This document shows, piece by piece, positions 44,564 to 52,509 of a stretch of DNA of 64,000 nucleotides. The DNA lies in NCBI RefSeq assembly GCF_001865245.1, contig NZ_MKXB01000194.1, positions 192,747 to 256,746 on the forward strand, read 5' to 3'. Numbering within the stretch: the first letter of the stretch is position 1; the number at the start of each line of letters is the position of its first letter. The position numbers and the translations under genes were made by a program. The notes beneath the pieces were generated by a model. The model made no database searches. It had not been told where the DNA came from and saw only the letters and a list, made by a program, of their open reading frames with translations. The DNA comes from Streptomyces sp. CC53. Lineage in GTDB: Bacteria > Actinomycetota > Actinomycetes > Streptomycetales > Streptomycetaceae.

Positions 44564-46009
44564 TCAGCCGGCCCCCGCGCGGCGTCGGGACAGCCACAGG
44601 GCTCCGGCGGCGACGCAGGCCGAGCCGACGAGCAGGACCGGGAGGACGGGGCTCGGGGGCGTGCCCGCGGCGCCCGCCTGCACGGGCGGGCGGCCCTGCC
44701 CCGCACCGGGCTGCGCGGCGGCCCCGGGAGCTGGCCCGCCCGCCCCCGGGGCCGCCGTCGGTTCCGGCGCGGGACGCGGGGCGGACGGCCGCGTGCCCGC
44801 GGTCGCCGCGCCCTGCGCCGCCCCGGCTGAGGGGCCGGCGGAGGGAGCGGTGGAGGGGCCGGCGGAGGCGGGGGAAGCGGCGTCCGAGGCCCGGCCCGCG
44901 CCCCCGGCGGACGCGGAAGCGCCCACCGAAGCGTCCGGGGAGGGCGCCGCGGAGCGGGACCGCGCCCGCGGGCCGGGCGGCAGCAGCGAGCCCACCGGCC
45001 GCACCTTCGCGCCGGGGCCGAACCCCCAGTCGAGGAGGTCCCTGGCCTCCTCGTACACCGCGCGGAACCCGCCGGACTGCGGGTTCATCACCGACACGAC
45101 CAGCGTCCGCCCGCCCCGCCGGGCCGCCGCGATCAGGGTGTGCCCGGCCTTGCTGGTGTAGCCGTTCTTCACGCCGAGGATCCCGGGGTAGCGGCGCACC
45201 CCGTCCTCGCCCGTGAGCAGCCGGTTCGTGCTGCGGATGCCGTACTCCCAGCCGCCCGCGGGGAACGTGGCGTACGGCAGTGCGCAGTAGCGCGCGAAGT
45301 CGGGGTCGCGCAGTCCCTCGCGGCCGAAGACCGCCAGGTCGTACGCCGAGGAGACCTGGCCCGGCGCGTCGTACCCGTCCGGGGAGACCACCTTCGTGTC
45401 GCGGGCGCCCAGCGAGCGGGCCACCGCCTCCATTTCGCGGGCGGTCCGCTGCCAGCCACCGTTCATGCCCGCCAGGACCCGTACGGCGTCGTTGCCGGAA
45501 TGCAGGAACACGCCCCTCCACAGGTCCGCCACCTCGTACGTGACGTCCTCCTTCACGCCGACGAGGCTGCTGCCGGGGCCGATGCCGGTCAGCTCCTCCT
45601 CACGGACCGTGTGCCGGGCGTCCTGCGCCAGTCGCGGCAGCACGGTCAGGGCGAAGAGCGCCTTCAGGGTGGAGGCGGGCGGCAGCCGCCGGTGCGCGTC
45701 GTGCGCGGCCAGCACGTCGCCGGTGGCCGCGTCGGCGACCAGCCAGGACAGTGCGGACAGCTCCGGCGGCTCCGCCACCCCGGGGGGCAGCCGCACCTGG
45801 GTGCCCGGCCGGTGCAGGTAGGAGGGGTCCACGCGGGCCGCGGGCCGCGGCGGCATCGGCTCGCCGGGGCGCGCGTCGCCCTCCGCCACCCGGTCGGCGG
45901 ACGGGGCCGCGGAGGCGGCCGACGACAGGACCAGCAGGGGAAGCAGCAGGCACAGCAGCAGGAGGGCCGACGCGCCGGCCGCGATCCGGGCCGAAGAGCT
46001 GACGATCAT
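44564..46009 (-). CDS. D-alanyl-D-alanine carboxypeptidase (S11 penicillin-binding protein)
   Basis: A 481-residue exported peptidoglycan enzyme. The signal peptide spans about 1-36. The catalytic SxxK is in PPASTLKALF, SxN in LHSGNDAVRVL, and the third motif is KNG (GVKNGYTSKAGH) rather than KTG, a substitution also common in actinobacterial members. After the catalytic domain comes a roughly 110-residue Ala/Ser/Pro linker and a C-terminal membrane segment (about 455-473) with a basic tail, so the protein is wall-spanning and membrane-anchored. Confidence 0.92.
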   Translation of the reverse strand: MIVSSSARIAAGASALLLLCLLLPLLVLSSAASAAPSADRVAEGDARPGEPMPPRPAARVDPSYLHRPGTQVRLPPGVAEPPELSALSWLVADAATGDVLAAHDAHRRLPPASTLKALFALTVLPRLAQDARHTVREEELTGIGPGSSLVGVKEDVTYEVADLWRGVFLHSGNDAVRVLAGMNGGWQRTAREMEAVARSLGARDTKVVSPDGYDAPGQVSSAYDLAVFGREGLRDPDFARYCALPYATFPAGGWEYGIRSTNRLLTGEDGVRRYPGILGVKNGYTSKAGHTLIAAARRGGRTLVVSVMNPQSGGFRAVYEEARDLLDWGFGPGAKVRPVGSLLPPGPRARSRSAAPSPDASVGASASAGGAGRASDAASPASAGPSTAPSAGPSAGAAQGAATAGTRPSAPRPAPEPTAAPGAGGPAPGAAAQPGAGQGRPPVQAGAAGTPPSPVLPVLLVGSACVAAGALWLSRRRAGAG

Positions 46010-46273
46010 TCAGCCACGGTAGGAAGCAGCGGCCCGGTTCGCCCGCGCAGTGCGCCGACCGGCCTACGCGTATGCGCGCGTACGGACGTTCAGGACGCCG
46101 TCCGGAGGTGTACGACGTGCGCCCGGAGCGCCGTGCTGCTCGTTATGGGAACGTCGGCCCGGTGCTCCGCCCGACCGCGGACGGTCCTCCTCGTCACGTC
46201 CGCGGGCCGGAACGGAGCCGGGGCCGGCGCCGTCTTCCCCCTTGACCGCTCATCGCGCACACCGGGAGTCCCC

Positions 46274-46360
46274 ATGACCGAGACCGTCGTCGGTGTCATC
46301 GTGGCAGCCGTGCTGGTCGGCTACCTCGCTCTGGCCGTCGCCTACCCGAAGCGCTTCTGA
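46274..46360 (+). CDS. KdpF-like membrane microprotein
   Basis: A 28-residue single-membrane-segment protein: MTETVVGVIVAAVLVGYLAL followed by AVAYPKRF. Length, hydrophobicity and the P-x-R-F end match KdpF, the small subunit of the Kdp potassium ATPase. GGGAG precedes the ATG. No kdpA, kdpB or kdpC is nearby, so it is an orphan and may act on another transporter or be a leftover. Confidence 0.6.
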   Translation: MTETVVGVIVAAVLVGYLALAVAYPKRF

Positions 46361-46553
46361 CGCGCGGGGCAGCCCCCCGACGGGGACGGGAGCCCGCCCC
46401 CACCTGCGGCTCCCGTCCCCCTGTCCGGCACGCCCGGCACCGGGGGCGGGAGCCGGCCGCGCAGATTCCGGGGGGCGGGATGGTAGCCACGGGGTTCGCG
46501 GGGCACTGGGGAGGCGTACTGCACCTCATCCGACGCGGCTCAGGGAGGCCCCT

Positions 46554-46922
46554 GTGAACACTGTCCTGCACGACAAGCTCTTCATGCGGCTGCGCGACCT
46601 GCCGGTGCTGGCCCACGTCTCGTACGACGAGGACGACCCCTACGCGGTGCGCATGGCCTTCACCGACGGAACACGGGTGTACGCGGAGTGGCGCCTTGAC
46701 CGGGGCATGCTGCGCGAGGGCATACGGCACGAGGTCGGCGAGGGCGACGTACGGGTGTGGCCGGAGGACGGAGTGCACATAGAGCTCTGCGGTGAGGCGG
46801 ACTTCACCGTCGGCAGGGCGGCACTGGAGCACTTCCTCGCCCGGACGTACGAGGCGGTGCCGGAGGGTGACGAACACGTGGACGTCGACGCTCTGGTGTC
46901 CCGGCTCCTCGCCACCAGCTGA
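46554..46922 (+). CDS. SsgA-family sporulation/cell-division regulator
   Basis: A 122-residue protein of the SsgA-like (SALP) family. MNTVLHDKLFMRLRDLPVLA, DPYAVRMAFTDGTRVYAEWRLDRGMLREGI and GEGDVRVWPEDG are its conserved stretches. SALPs steer septum placement and wall remodelling in sporulating actinomycetes. AGGGAGG precedes GTG 46554. I cannot assign it to a named ssgA-G paralogue. Confidence 0.92.
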   Translation: MNTVLHDKLFMRLRDLPVLAHVSYDEDDPYAVRMAFTDGTRVYAEWRLDRGMLREGIRHEVGEGDVRVWPEDGVHIELCGEADFTVGRAALEHFLARTYEAVPEGDEHVDVDALVSRLLATS

Positions 46923-47144
46923 GCGCCGTGCACCCGCGCGCCGCCACCGGTCCGCGTGCGCCCGCGTCAGCGGCCGTGCCCGTGCGCCGACGTCCCCGGG
47001 ACCACCGGCGGGTCGCCCATCCGCGGGCATCCGCCCGACACCCCGCCACCTGCCGCCCGGCCGCTTGTCCGCCTTCCCTGAGCCCGGGCTCGCGGAGGGC
47101 CGTTCCTGAAGCCCGGGCCCCGGAGGGGCGGCGGGGGGAGCCGC

Positions 47145-47564
47145 TCAGCCGAGCGAGCCGCTGAGCTCGTTGCAGGCCGCCTCGCACCGCCGGCAGGCGT
47201 CGGCGCAGACCCGGCAGTGCTCGTGCCGGTCGGCGTGCCGCTCGCACTCGTCGGCGCAGGTGGAGCACGCGACGGCGCAGGCGTTCAGCACCGCGCGGGT
47301 GAGGTTCGCGTCGTAGCCGGTGTGCCGCGACAGCACCGCGCCGGTGGCCGCGCAGACGTCGGCGCAGTCCATGTTGGTGCGTATGCACTTGGCGAGCCGT
47401 TCGAGGTCCTGGGTCTCGGACAGGCACGCGTCGGCGCAGGCGCTACATGCCTGGGCGCAGGCGGCGCACTCCTCGATGCACCGGATCAGCTTCTGGCGGT
47501 CGACCTGTCCGAGGTCGGCCGGGTAGGTGCGCAGCATGTCCTCGACGACGAGGGAAGCAGTCAT
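47145..47564 (-). CDS. Four-helix bundle copper-binding protein (Csp-like)
   Basis: A 139-residue protein with 17 or so cysteines arranged along helices: CIEECAACAQACSACADACL, KCIRTNMDCADVCAATG, ACAVACSTCADECERHADRHEHCRVCADACRRCEAAC. This is the pattern of cytosolic copper-storage proteins of the Csp3 type, which pack Cu(I) inside a four-helix bundle. No Tat or Sec signal is present. GGAGG precedes the ATG. Confidence 0.9.
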   Translation of the reverse strand: MTASLVVEDMLRTYPADLGQVDRQKLIRCIEECAACAQACSACADACLSETQDLERLAKCIRTNMDCADVCAATGAVLSRHTGYDANLTRAVLNACAVACSTCADECERHADRHEHCRVCADACRRCEAACNELSGSLG

Positions 47565-47680
47565 GACGGGTCGCCTCCAGTAGTCCGTTCTGTCGGTTTC
47601 AGTCGTTCATGTCCAGTCTCCGCCGGTCGGGGGTGCTCCGCACGGCCCGGCCGTGGAGGCGCGGCCTAGGCTGACGTGCC

Positions 47681-48091
47681 ATGAGAGGCAGGGACTGGCC
47701 GGTGCTGGGCGCGGTGGCGCTCGGCGGCGGCACGGGGGCGCTGGCACGCTACGGCGTCTCCGTGGCGTGGCCCACCGCGCCGGGCGGTTTCCCCTGGGCG
47801 ACACTGTGGACGAACGTGCTGGGGTGCGCGGTGATCGGAGTGCTCCTGGTGCTGCTGGACGCGGCGGTGCGCCCGCGCCGGCTGGTGCGCCCGTTCTTCG
47901 GGACGGGGGTGCTGGGCGGGTTCACGACGTTCTCGACGTTCGCGGTGGACGTGCGGACGCTGGTCGGCGAGGGCGCGCCGCTGCGCGCGGCGGTCTACCT
48001 GGTGGCCACGCCGGCGGCGGCCCTCACGGCGGTGGCGCTCGGGGCGTGGACGACGGGCCGGGTTCTGGAGCGGAGGGCACCGGGGCGATGA
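47681..48091 (+). CDS. crcB1: Fluoride exporter CrcB/FluC, first subunit
   Basis: A 136-residue four-segment membrane protein. GGGTGALARYGVS, WTNVLGC and GVLGGFTTFSTFAVDV are the FluC signatures lining the fluoride pore. FluC channels work as dual-topology or paired dimers, and a second crcB lies two genes on. TAGGCT (47667-47672) ends eight bases before the ATG, so the message is probably leaderless; no fluoride riboswitch is seen. Confidence 0.93.
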   Translation: MRGRDWPVLGAVALGGGTGALARYGVSVAWPTAPGGFPWATLWTNVLGCAVIGVLLVLLDAAVRPRRLVRPFFGTGVLGGFTTFSTFAVDVRTLVGEGAPLRAAVYLVATPAAALTAVALGAWTTGRVLERRAPGR

Positions 48092-48435
48092 CGGGACGGA
48101 CGGGCAGGGCGCTGCGGCTGACGGTGTACGTCGGCGAGTCGGACCAGTGGCACCACCGCCCCCTGTACGCGGAGATCGTGCACCGCGCGCACCGGGCGGG
48201 CCTCGCGGGTGCGAGCGTGTTCCGGGGCGTCGAGGGCTTCGGCGCCTCGTCCGTGGTCCATACGTCCCGCCTGCTGTCGCTGAGCGAGGACCTGCCGGTG
48301 GCGGTGGTGGTCGTGGACGACGAGCCGCGGGTGCGGGCGTTCCTGCCGGAGCTGGACGAGGTGCTGACCGGGGGGCTGGCCACGCTCGACCCGTGCGAGG
48401 TGGTCCGCTACGGCGACCGGGGGGCCGCCGGGTGA
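48088..48435 (+). CDS. DUF190 protein between the two crcB genes
   Basis: A 115-residue protein, LRLTVYVGESDQWHHRPLYAEIVHRAHRAGLAGASVFRGVEGFG, then DLPVAVVVVDDEPRVRAFLPELDEVL. This is DUF190, a ferredoxin-like PII-like fold frequently next to crcB. The role is unknown. It overlaps crcB1 (ATGA) and crcB2 (GTGA), so all three are made together. Confidence 0.9.
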   Translation: MTGRTGRALRLTVYVGESDQWHHRPLYAEIVHRAHRAGLAGASVFRGVEGFGASSVVHTSRLLSLSEDLPVAVVVVDDEPRVRAFLPELDEVLTGGLATLDPCEVVRYGDRGAAG

Positions 48436-48791
48436 TCTGGCTGCTCGTCTTCCTGGGCGGCGCGGCGGGCGCCCCCCTGCGGTACCTGGCGGACCGCGCC
48501 GTGCAGGCCCGCCACGACACGGTCTTCCCGTGGGGCACGCTGGGCGTCAACGTGTCGGGCTCCCTGCTGCTGGGCGCCCTGACGGGCGCGGCCCTGTCCG
48601 CGGAGCCGTACGCACTGCTCGGCACGGGCCTGTGCGGCGCGCTCACGACGTACTCGACGTTCTCGTACGAGACGCTCCGGCTGGCCAAGGCGGGCTCCCG
48701 CGGCCTCGCCGCGCTCAACGCGGCGGCCACCACGGCCCTGACCCTGGCCGCGGCCTTCCTGGGCGTGGCCCTGGGCACCGCGGCGGGCTGA
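48432..48791 (+). CDS. crcB2: Fluoride exporter CrcB/FluC, second subunit
   Basis: A 119-residue four-segment membrane protein with GGAAGAPLRYLADR, GTLGVNVSGSLLLG and GLCGALTTYSTFSYETLRL. Together with crcB1 it probably makes a heterodimeric channel with fixed opposite topologies. GTG 48432 overlaps the DUF190 stop. Confidence 0.93.
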   Translation: MIWLLVFLGGAAGAPLRYLADRAVQARHDTVFPWGTLGVNVSGSLLLGALTGAALSAEPYALLGTGLCGALTTYSTFSYETLRLAKAGSRGLAALNAAATTALTLAAAFLGVALGTAAG

Positions 48792-48826
48792 GCCCGCCGG
48801 GCGCCCCCCTGCGGCCGCGGCGCAGC

Positions 48827-49263
48827 TCAACCGGCCCCGACCGGCGCACTGCCCGTGGGGCGGCGACCGTGGTCGGGGTGGCGTCGTAGCAGCACGACGC
48901 AGTCGGAGGCCCTGCTGTGGTCCCCTGCCGCTTCCGCGGCCCTCTGGGCCCGTGCGAGCCGCGAGCACTCGTCGCAGTCGTCGGTCGGGTCTGCTCGGCG
49001 GGACGCGAGCCAGGCGTCCGACTCGGCTTGCAGAACCTCGGCGTACGTCATGGCTACCACCTGGCTGGGATCGGTCTGCCACTCCTTGCCCCACCCACCG
49101 GCCGGAGCACGGCGAACCGGCCGACGACTCCCAGGAACACTCCGAACCGGCCGTCGCCGTCCCGCGCGAACGTGCCGCTGCGGGGCCGCCGTGCCGCCGG
49201 GGTGCCGCGAAGGATCGGCGTGCCTGACGCCATGTCGCTGCGGCGCCGGATGCCGTCGGTCAT
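48827..49263 (-). pseudogene. Small conserved streptomycete protein gene, frameshifted
   Basis: The 5' part (ATG 49263, stop TAG at 49054) reads MTDGIRRRSDMASGTPILRG and then FARDGDGRFGVFLGVVGRFAVLRPVGG. The 3' part continues in another frame as GKEWQTDPSQVVAMTYAEVL, ADPTDDCDECSRLARAQRAA and on to 48827. Joined, they match the layout of small proteins often found beside GntR/XRE-type regulators. One extra G in the G4 run (plus 49089-49092) would restore the frame. ATG 49051, with AGGTGG upstream, could start the 3' part alone. Function unknown. Confidence 0.6.
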
Positions 49264-49414
49264 GTGTGCCGCCCTTCCTGCGAAAGGGCGTCGAGTGTGG
49301 GCCAGCCATACTGCTATTCGCGAAATGCAGGAAGATCTGCCTGGGGTGCGGCCGCCTACAGTGAGACCCCTACGGTGGTGAGAGCAGGGCCGCCGGCGAC
49401 ACGGAGAGGACGCC

Positions 49415-49959
49415 ATGAGCGGTGGGGGTAGCTGGGTCAGCACGTCGATGCCGTACCTGACCCGGCGGGACGCAGGGCAGCCCGATGCGTGGGCCGAGGA
49501 AGCAGCTGCGCAGGGCCGCAAGGGCACGCAGCGCATCCTCTCCGCTGGAGAGGCCCCCGCCAGCGCGGAGGTGGGAGCGCTACTGGGACTGGCCGAAGGG
49601 CAGCCGGTGGTCTTCCGCCGCCGCGTCATCGAGCTCGACGGTGAGCCGAACGAGTTGACCGACAGCTACTACCCGGTGGAGATCGCGCGGGTACGGCCCT
49701 GGCCGGTACGGCGAAGATTCGCGGAGGCGCGGTGACCCTGCTCGCGCAGCTGGGTTACGCCGGCGCACGGGTGCGCGAGGACGTGACCGCCCGCCTGCCG
49801 ACCGCGGAGGAGGGGGCACTTCTGGCGATGGATCGCACCGAGCCTGTGCTGCGCTTGGCGCGATTGACGCTCGACGCCGAAGACCGCCCCATCCAGGCGG
49901 ACATGATGACCATGCCGGCCCACCGCCAGCGGCTTCGCTACGAGATCAGGATCGGATGA
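49415..49959 (+). pseudogene. UTRA-domain regulator without DNA-binding domain, frameshifted
   Basis: The first frame (ATG 49415, with GGAGAGG upstream, to TGA 49735) gives SMPYLTRRDAGQPDAWAEEA and VIELDGEPNELTDSYYPVEIAR. The rest, in a second frame to 49959, gives GTALAGTAKIRGGAVTLLAQ, then LPTAEEGALLAMDRTEPVLR and RQRLRYEIRIG. Together this is a full UTRA ligand-binding domain of the GntR/HutC type but with no winged helix. One extra G in the GGG at about 49698 would fuse them. The end overlaps the next gene (ATGA). Confidence 0.65.
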
Positions 49960-50738
49960 ACGTGCCCACCGCCGAAGCCGAGAGGGACGACTCTCGCCCT
50001 CTGCACGAAAGGATCGCTGCTGATCTGCGGGACGAGATCATGAGCGGCGACCTGGCGCCAAGTGCCAGAGTTCCCTCCACCGCCCGGCTCAAGGAACGCT
50101 TCCGCGCGTCGAGCGCGACCGTCCAGAAGGCGCTTCAGCTGCTGAAAGCCGAGGGACTTGTGGTCGGCCGTGCAGGGGCTGCGGTGACGGTGCGGGAGCA
50201 CCGCCAGCGAACCATGCGTCCCGCCGCGTACATGGCCCCGGCCGGGGCGGGGGAAGCGTTCCGCTGGCTCACCGAGGCGGCGAAGACGGGTGGAAGCGCC
50301 CACAGCGCCCTGTTGGAGGTGTCGGAAGCGGTGCCACCGGCCGATGTGCGCGGCCTGCTGGGAATGGCGGCCGGTGACACCGCCGTACTGCGCCGGCAGC
50401 TCCTCTCCATCGGTGATGAGCCGGCCGAACTGGTCTCTTCCTACTACCCGTTGGAGCTGGCCGGGGGTACGGCGATCAGCGTGCGGCGCAAGATCCGGGG
50501 CGGCACGCCCGCCCTCCTCGCCGAACGGGGATTCCCGCCCGTCAGGAGCGTGGACCGGGTCTCCGCCCGCATGCCGACCCAGGAACAGGCGGCGGTGCTG
50601 CGACTGCCGGGTCACCTGCCGGTGCTCCGGACGCTCCGTGTCGTATACAGCCACGGTGAAAGGCCCGTCGAAGCCACAGTCATGATCAAGGCGGGGCACC
50701 TCTACGAGCTGGAGTACGAGTTCGCTGCGGAGGAGTGA
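49956..50738 (+). CDS. GntR/HutC-family transcriptional regulator
   Basis: A 260-residue regulator. The N-terminal winged helix (about 10-80) contains RPLHERIAADLRDEIMSGDLAPSARVPSTARLKERFRASSATVQKALQLLKAEGLVVGRAG. The UTRA domain (about 95-255) contains VLRRQLLSIGDEPAELVSSYYPLELA, MPTQEQAAVLRLPGHLPVLRTLRVVYS and ends ELEYEFAAEE. It is coupled to the UTRA-only gene upstream; the pair may form a heteromeric regulator. The ligand is unknown. Confidence 0.9.
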   Translation: MNVPTAEAERDDSRPLHERIAADLRDEIMSGDLAPSARVPSTARLKERFRASSATVQKALQLLKAEGLVVGRAGAAVTVREHRQRTMRPAAYMAPAGAGEAFRWLTEAAKTGGSAHSALLEVSEAVPPADVRGLLGMAAGDTAVLRRQLLSIGDEPAELVSSYYPLELAGGTAISVRRKIRGGTPALLAERGFPPVRSVDRVSARMPTQEQAAVLRLPGHLPVLRTLRVVYSHGERPVEATVMIKAGHLYELEYEFAAEE

Positions 50739-50865
50739 GCGCAGGCCCGGCGTGATGCGCACGCTCGCCCACGCCCCGATGCGGGGCCGCACGGACCCCC
50801 GGAGCAGCCGCACCGCGCGGGACGCAGCGTCGACGACGCGGTGCGGCGGGGGCTCCTGACCCGCG

Positions 50866-51621
50866 TCAGCGCGACCACACCGTGCCGCGCGCCTCATACT
50901 CCAGCATGGCCTCCAGGCGCAGTGCCGTGTCGGCGCCGAGTTCGCGGCGGACCAGCCACAGGGCCAGGTCGAGGCCGGAGGTGATGCCGCCGGCCGTCAC
51001 GAGGTCGCCGTCGTCCACCACGCGGGCCTTCTTCAGGACGCCGCCCTGCTCCTCCAGGTCGGCCAGCGACAGGTGGTGCGTGGTGCAGGGGCGGTTGCGG
51101 GTGAGGCCGGCGGCCGACAGCAGCATGGAGCCGGTGCAGACCGAGGCCAGCGTCAGGTGGGGGACGTCGCGGGCCGCGTCGGCCAGCGCGCGGGGGAGCG
51201 CGCCGCGCTCGATCTCGGCGCGCACGCCGGGCCCGCCGTCCTGGCGCTGGTAGCCGCCGCCCGGCACGACCAGCAGGTCCGCCTCGTCGGGGTCCCAGCG
51301 GTCGGTGACGCGGACCTCGGAGCCGTGGGCGCAGCGCAGCACCCCCGGTCCGTCGAGGCTGACGAGCCGCACGTTCGCGGGACGTCCGCTGTGCCGGGCG
51401 GCCAGCGCGAACACCTCGTACGGTGCGGCGTAGTCGAGTTCCTCGACGCCTTCGAACATCACGATGTCCACGTTCATGGGGCGTGTCCCTCTGCTTTCTG
51501 CGGTGGTGGTGCCGTCGGTGGAGCGGGCCGCTACGGCGGCCGGGGTGGTGCCGGCCGCGCCGGCGGCGAGTGCCGCGGCCGCGGCGGCCGTCAGCACGTG
51601 ACGGCGTGCGGGGCCCCTCAC
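50866..51621 (-). CDS. DJ-1/PfpI family protein
   Basis: A 251-residue protein. An Ala-rich hydrophobic stretch (about 9-32) after RRHV could be an export signal, possibly Tat. The DJ-1/PfpI domain starts at VDIVMFEGVEELDYAAPYEVFALA and has the nucleophile-elbow Cys in LASVCTGSMLLSAAG. GTG 51621 overlaps the stop of the upstream DJ-1 gene (GTGA). An internal ATG (51477, MNVDIVMFEG) would give a cytosolic form. Confidence 0.82.
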   Translation of the reverse strand: MRGPARRHVLTAAAAAALAAGAAGTTPAAVAARSTDGTTTAESRGTRPMNVDIVMFEGVEELDYAAPYEVFALAARHSGRPANVRLVSLDGPGVLRCAHGSEVRVTDRWDPDEADLLVVPGGGYQRQDGGPGVRAEIERGALPRALADAARDVPHLTLASVCTGSMLLSAAGLTRNRPCTTHHLSLADLEEQGGVLKKARVVDDGDLVTAGGITSGLDLALWLVRRELGADTALRLEAMLEYEARGTVWSR

Positions 51622-52240
51622 GAGGCAGCCGCCTCGCTGCGGAGGCGCGCCACGAGGCCGGCGGGCGCCGTGTCGGGCGTACCGGCGTCGTACGGCGGCT
51701 CGGGGGCGTACTGGAGCATCAGCTGCACGGCCTGCGCGTGCGGTCGCCGCCGATCCGGCCGGCCAGCGAGAGGCCCATGTCGATGCCGGCGGAGACGCCC
51801 GCCGCCGTCACGTACTTGCCGTCGAAGACGACGCGCTCGTCCACGGGTTCCGCACCGAGGTCGCGCAGCCGGTCGAGGGCCGTCCAGTGGGAGGTGGCGC
51901 GGCGTCCTTTCAGGAGTCCCGCCGCACCCAGGAGGAGCGAGCCGGTGCACACGGAGGCCGTCCACGTGGTGTGGGCGTCGGCGGCGCGCAGCCAGGCGAG
52001 CGCCGTCTCGTCACCGAGGCCGGGTGTACCGCTGCCGACCACGACGAGCACGTCCGGGCGGGGCACCTCGGCGAAGGTGCGGTGCGCGGTGAGCGACAGC
52101 GTCCGGTGGTCGTCGAGCACGGGACCCGCCTCGCGGGCCACGAACACGACCTCGGCGCCCGGGAGGTGGCTGAGCGTCTGGTACGGGCCGACGGCGTCGA
52201 GCGCGGTGAACCCGTCGTAGAGGTGGATGGCGATCTGCAC
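51618..52240 (-). pseudogene. DJ-1/PfpI family protein, frameshifted near the C-terminus
   Basis: GTG 52240 (AGGAAGG upstream) starts VQIAIHLYDGFTALDAVGPY, with the elbow Cys in TASVCTGSLLLGAAGLL and FDGKYVTAAGVSAGIDMGL. The frame then breaks near 51740: this frame stops soon after, at 51719. The family-like tail AQAVQLMLQYAPEPPYDAGT continues in another frame to the TGA at 51618. That stop overlaps the next gene's GTG, so the second frame is the original one. One missing C explains the break. Confidence 0.72.
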
Positions 52241-52509
52241 GGGGCTGGTCCTTCCTGGGGAAGCGCCTGTCGGGGGGCCGGCCGGGGGCATGCGGGGGAA
52301 GCCCCGGGGCCTCGGCGGGCGGGGGCAGGCTGGTCGGTGGTCGTTCGTGCGGGTGCGGCCGGTGGCGGGTGCGGGCCCGTCTGGTCCTTGTGCGCGGGGC
52401 CCGGTGGCGGGGCCGGCAGCTGCGCCGGCGGCGGGCGGACCGGCGGGTGGTGCCCGGTCCGCTCCGGTGGACGGGCGGGTGGCGCGGGGAGGCCGGCCCG
52501 GCCGTCAGG

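Noticed and set aside
47565..47680. Fluoride riboswitch before crcB1
   Set aside because: The conserved crcB-motif core is absent and the promoter lies too close to the start codon.
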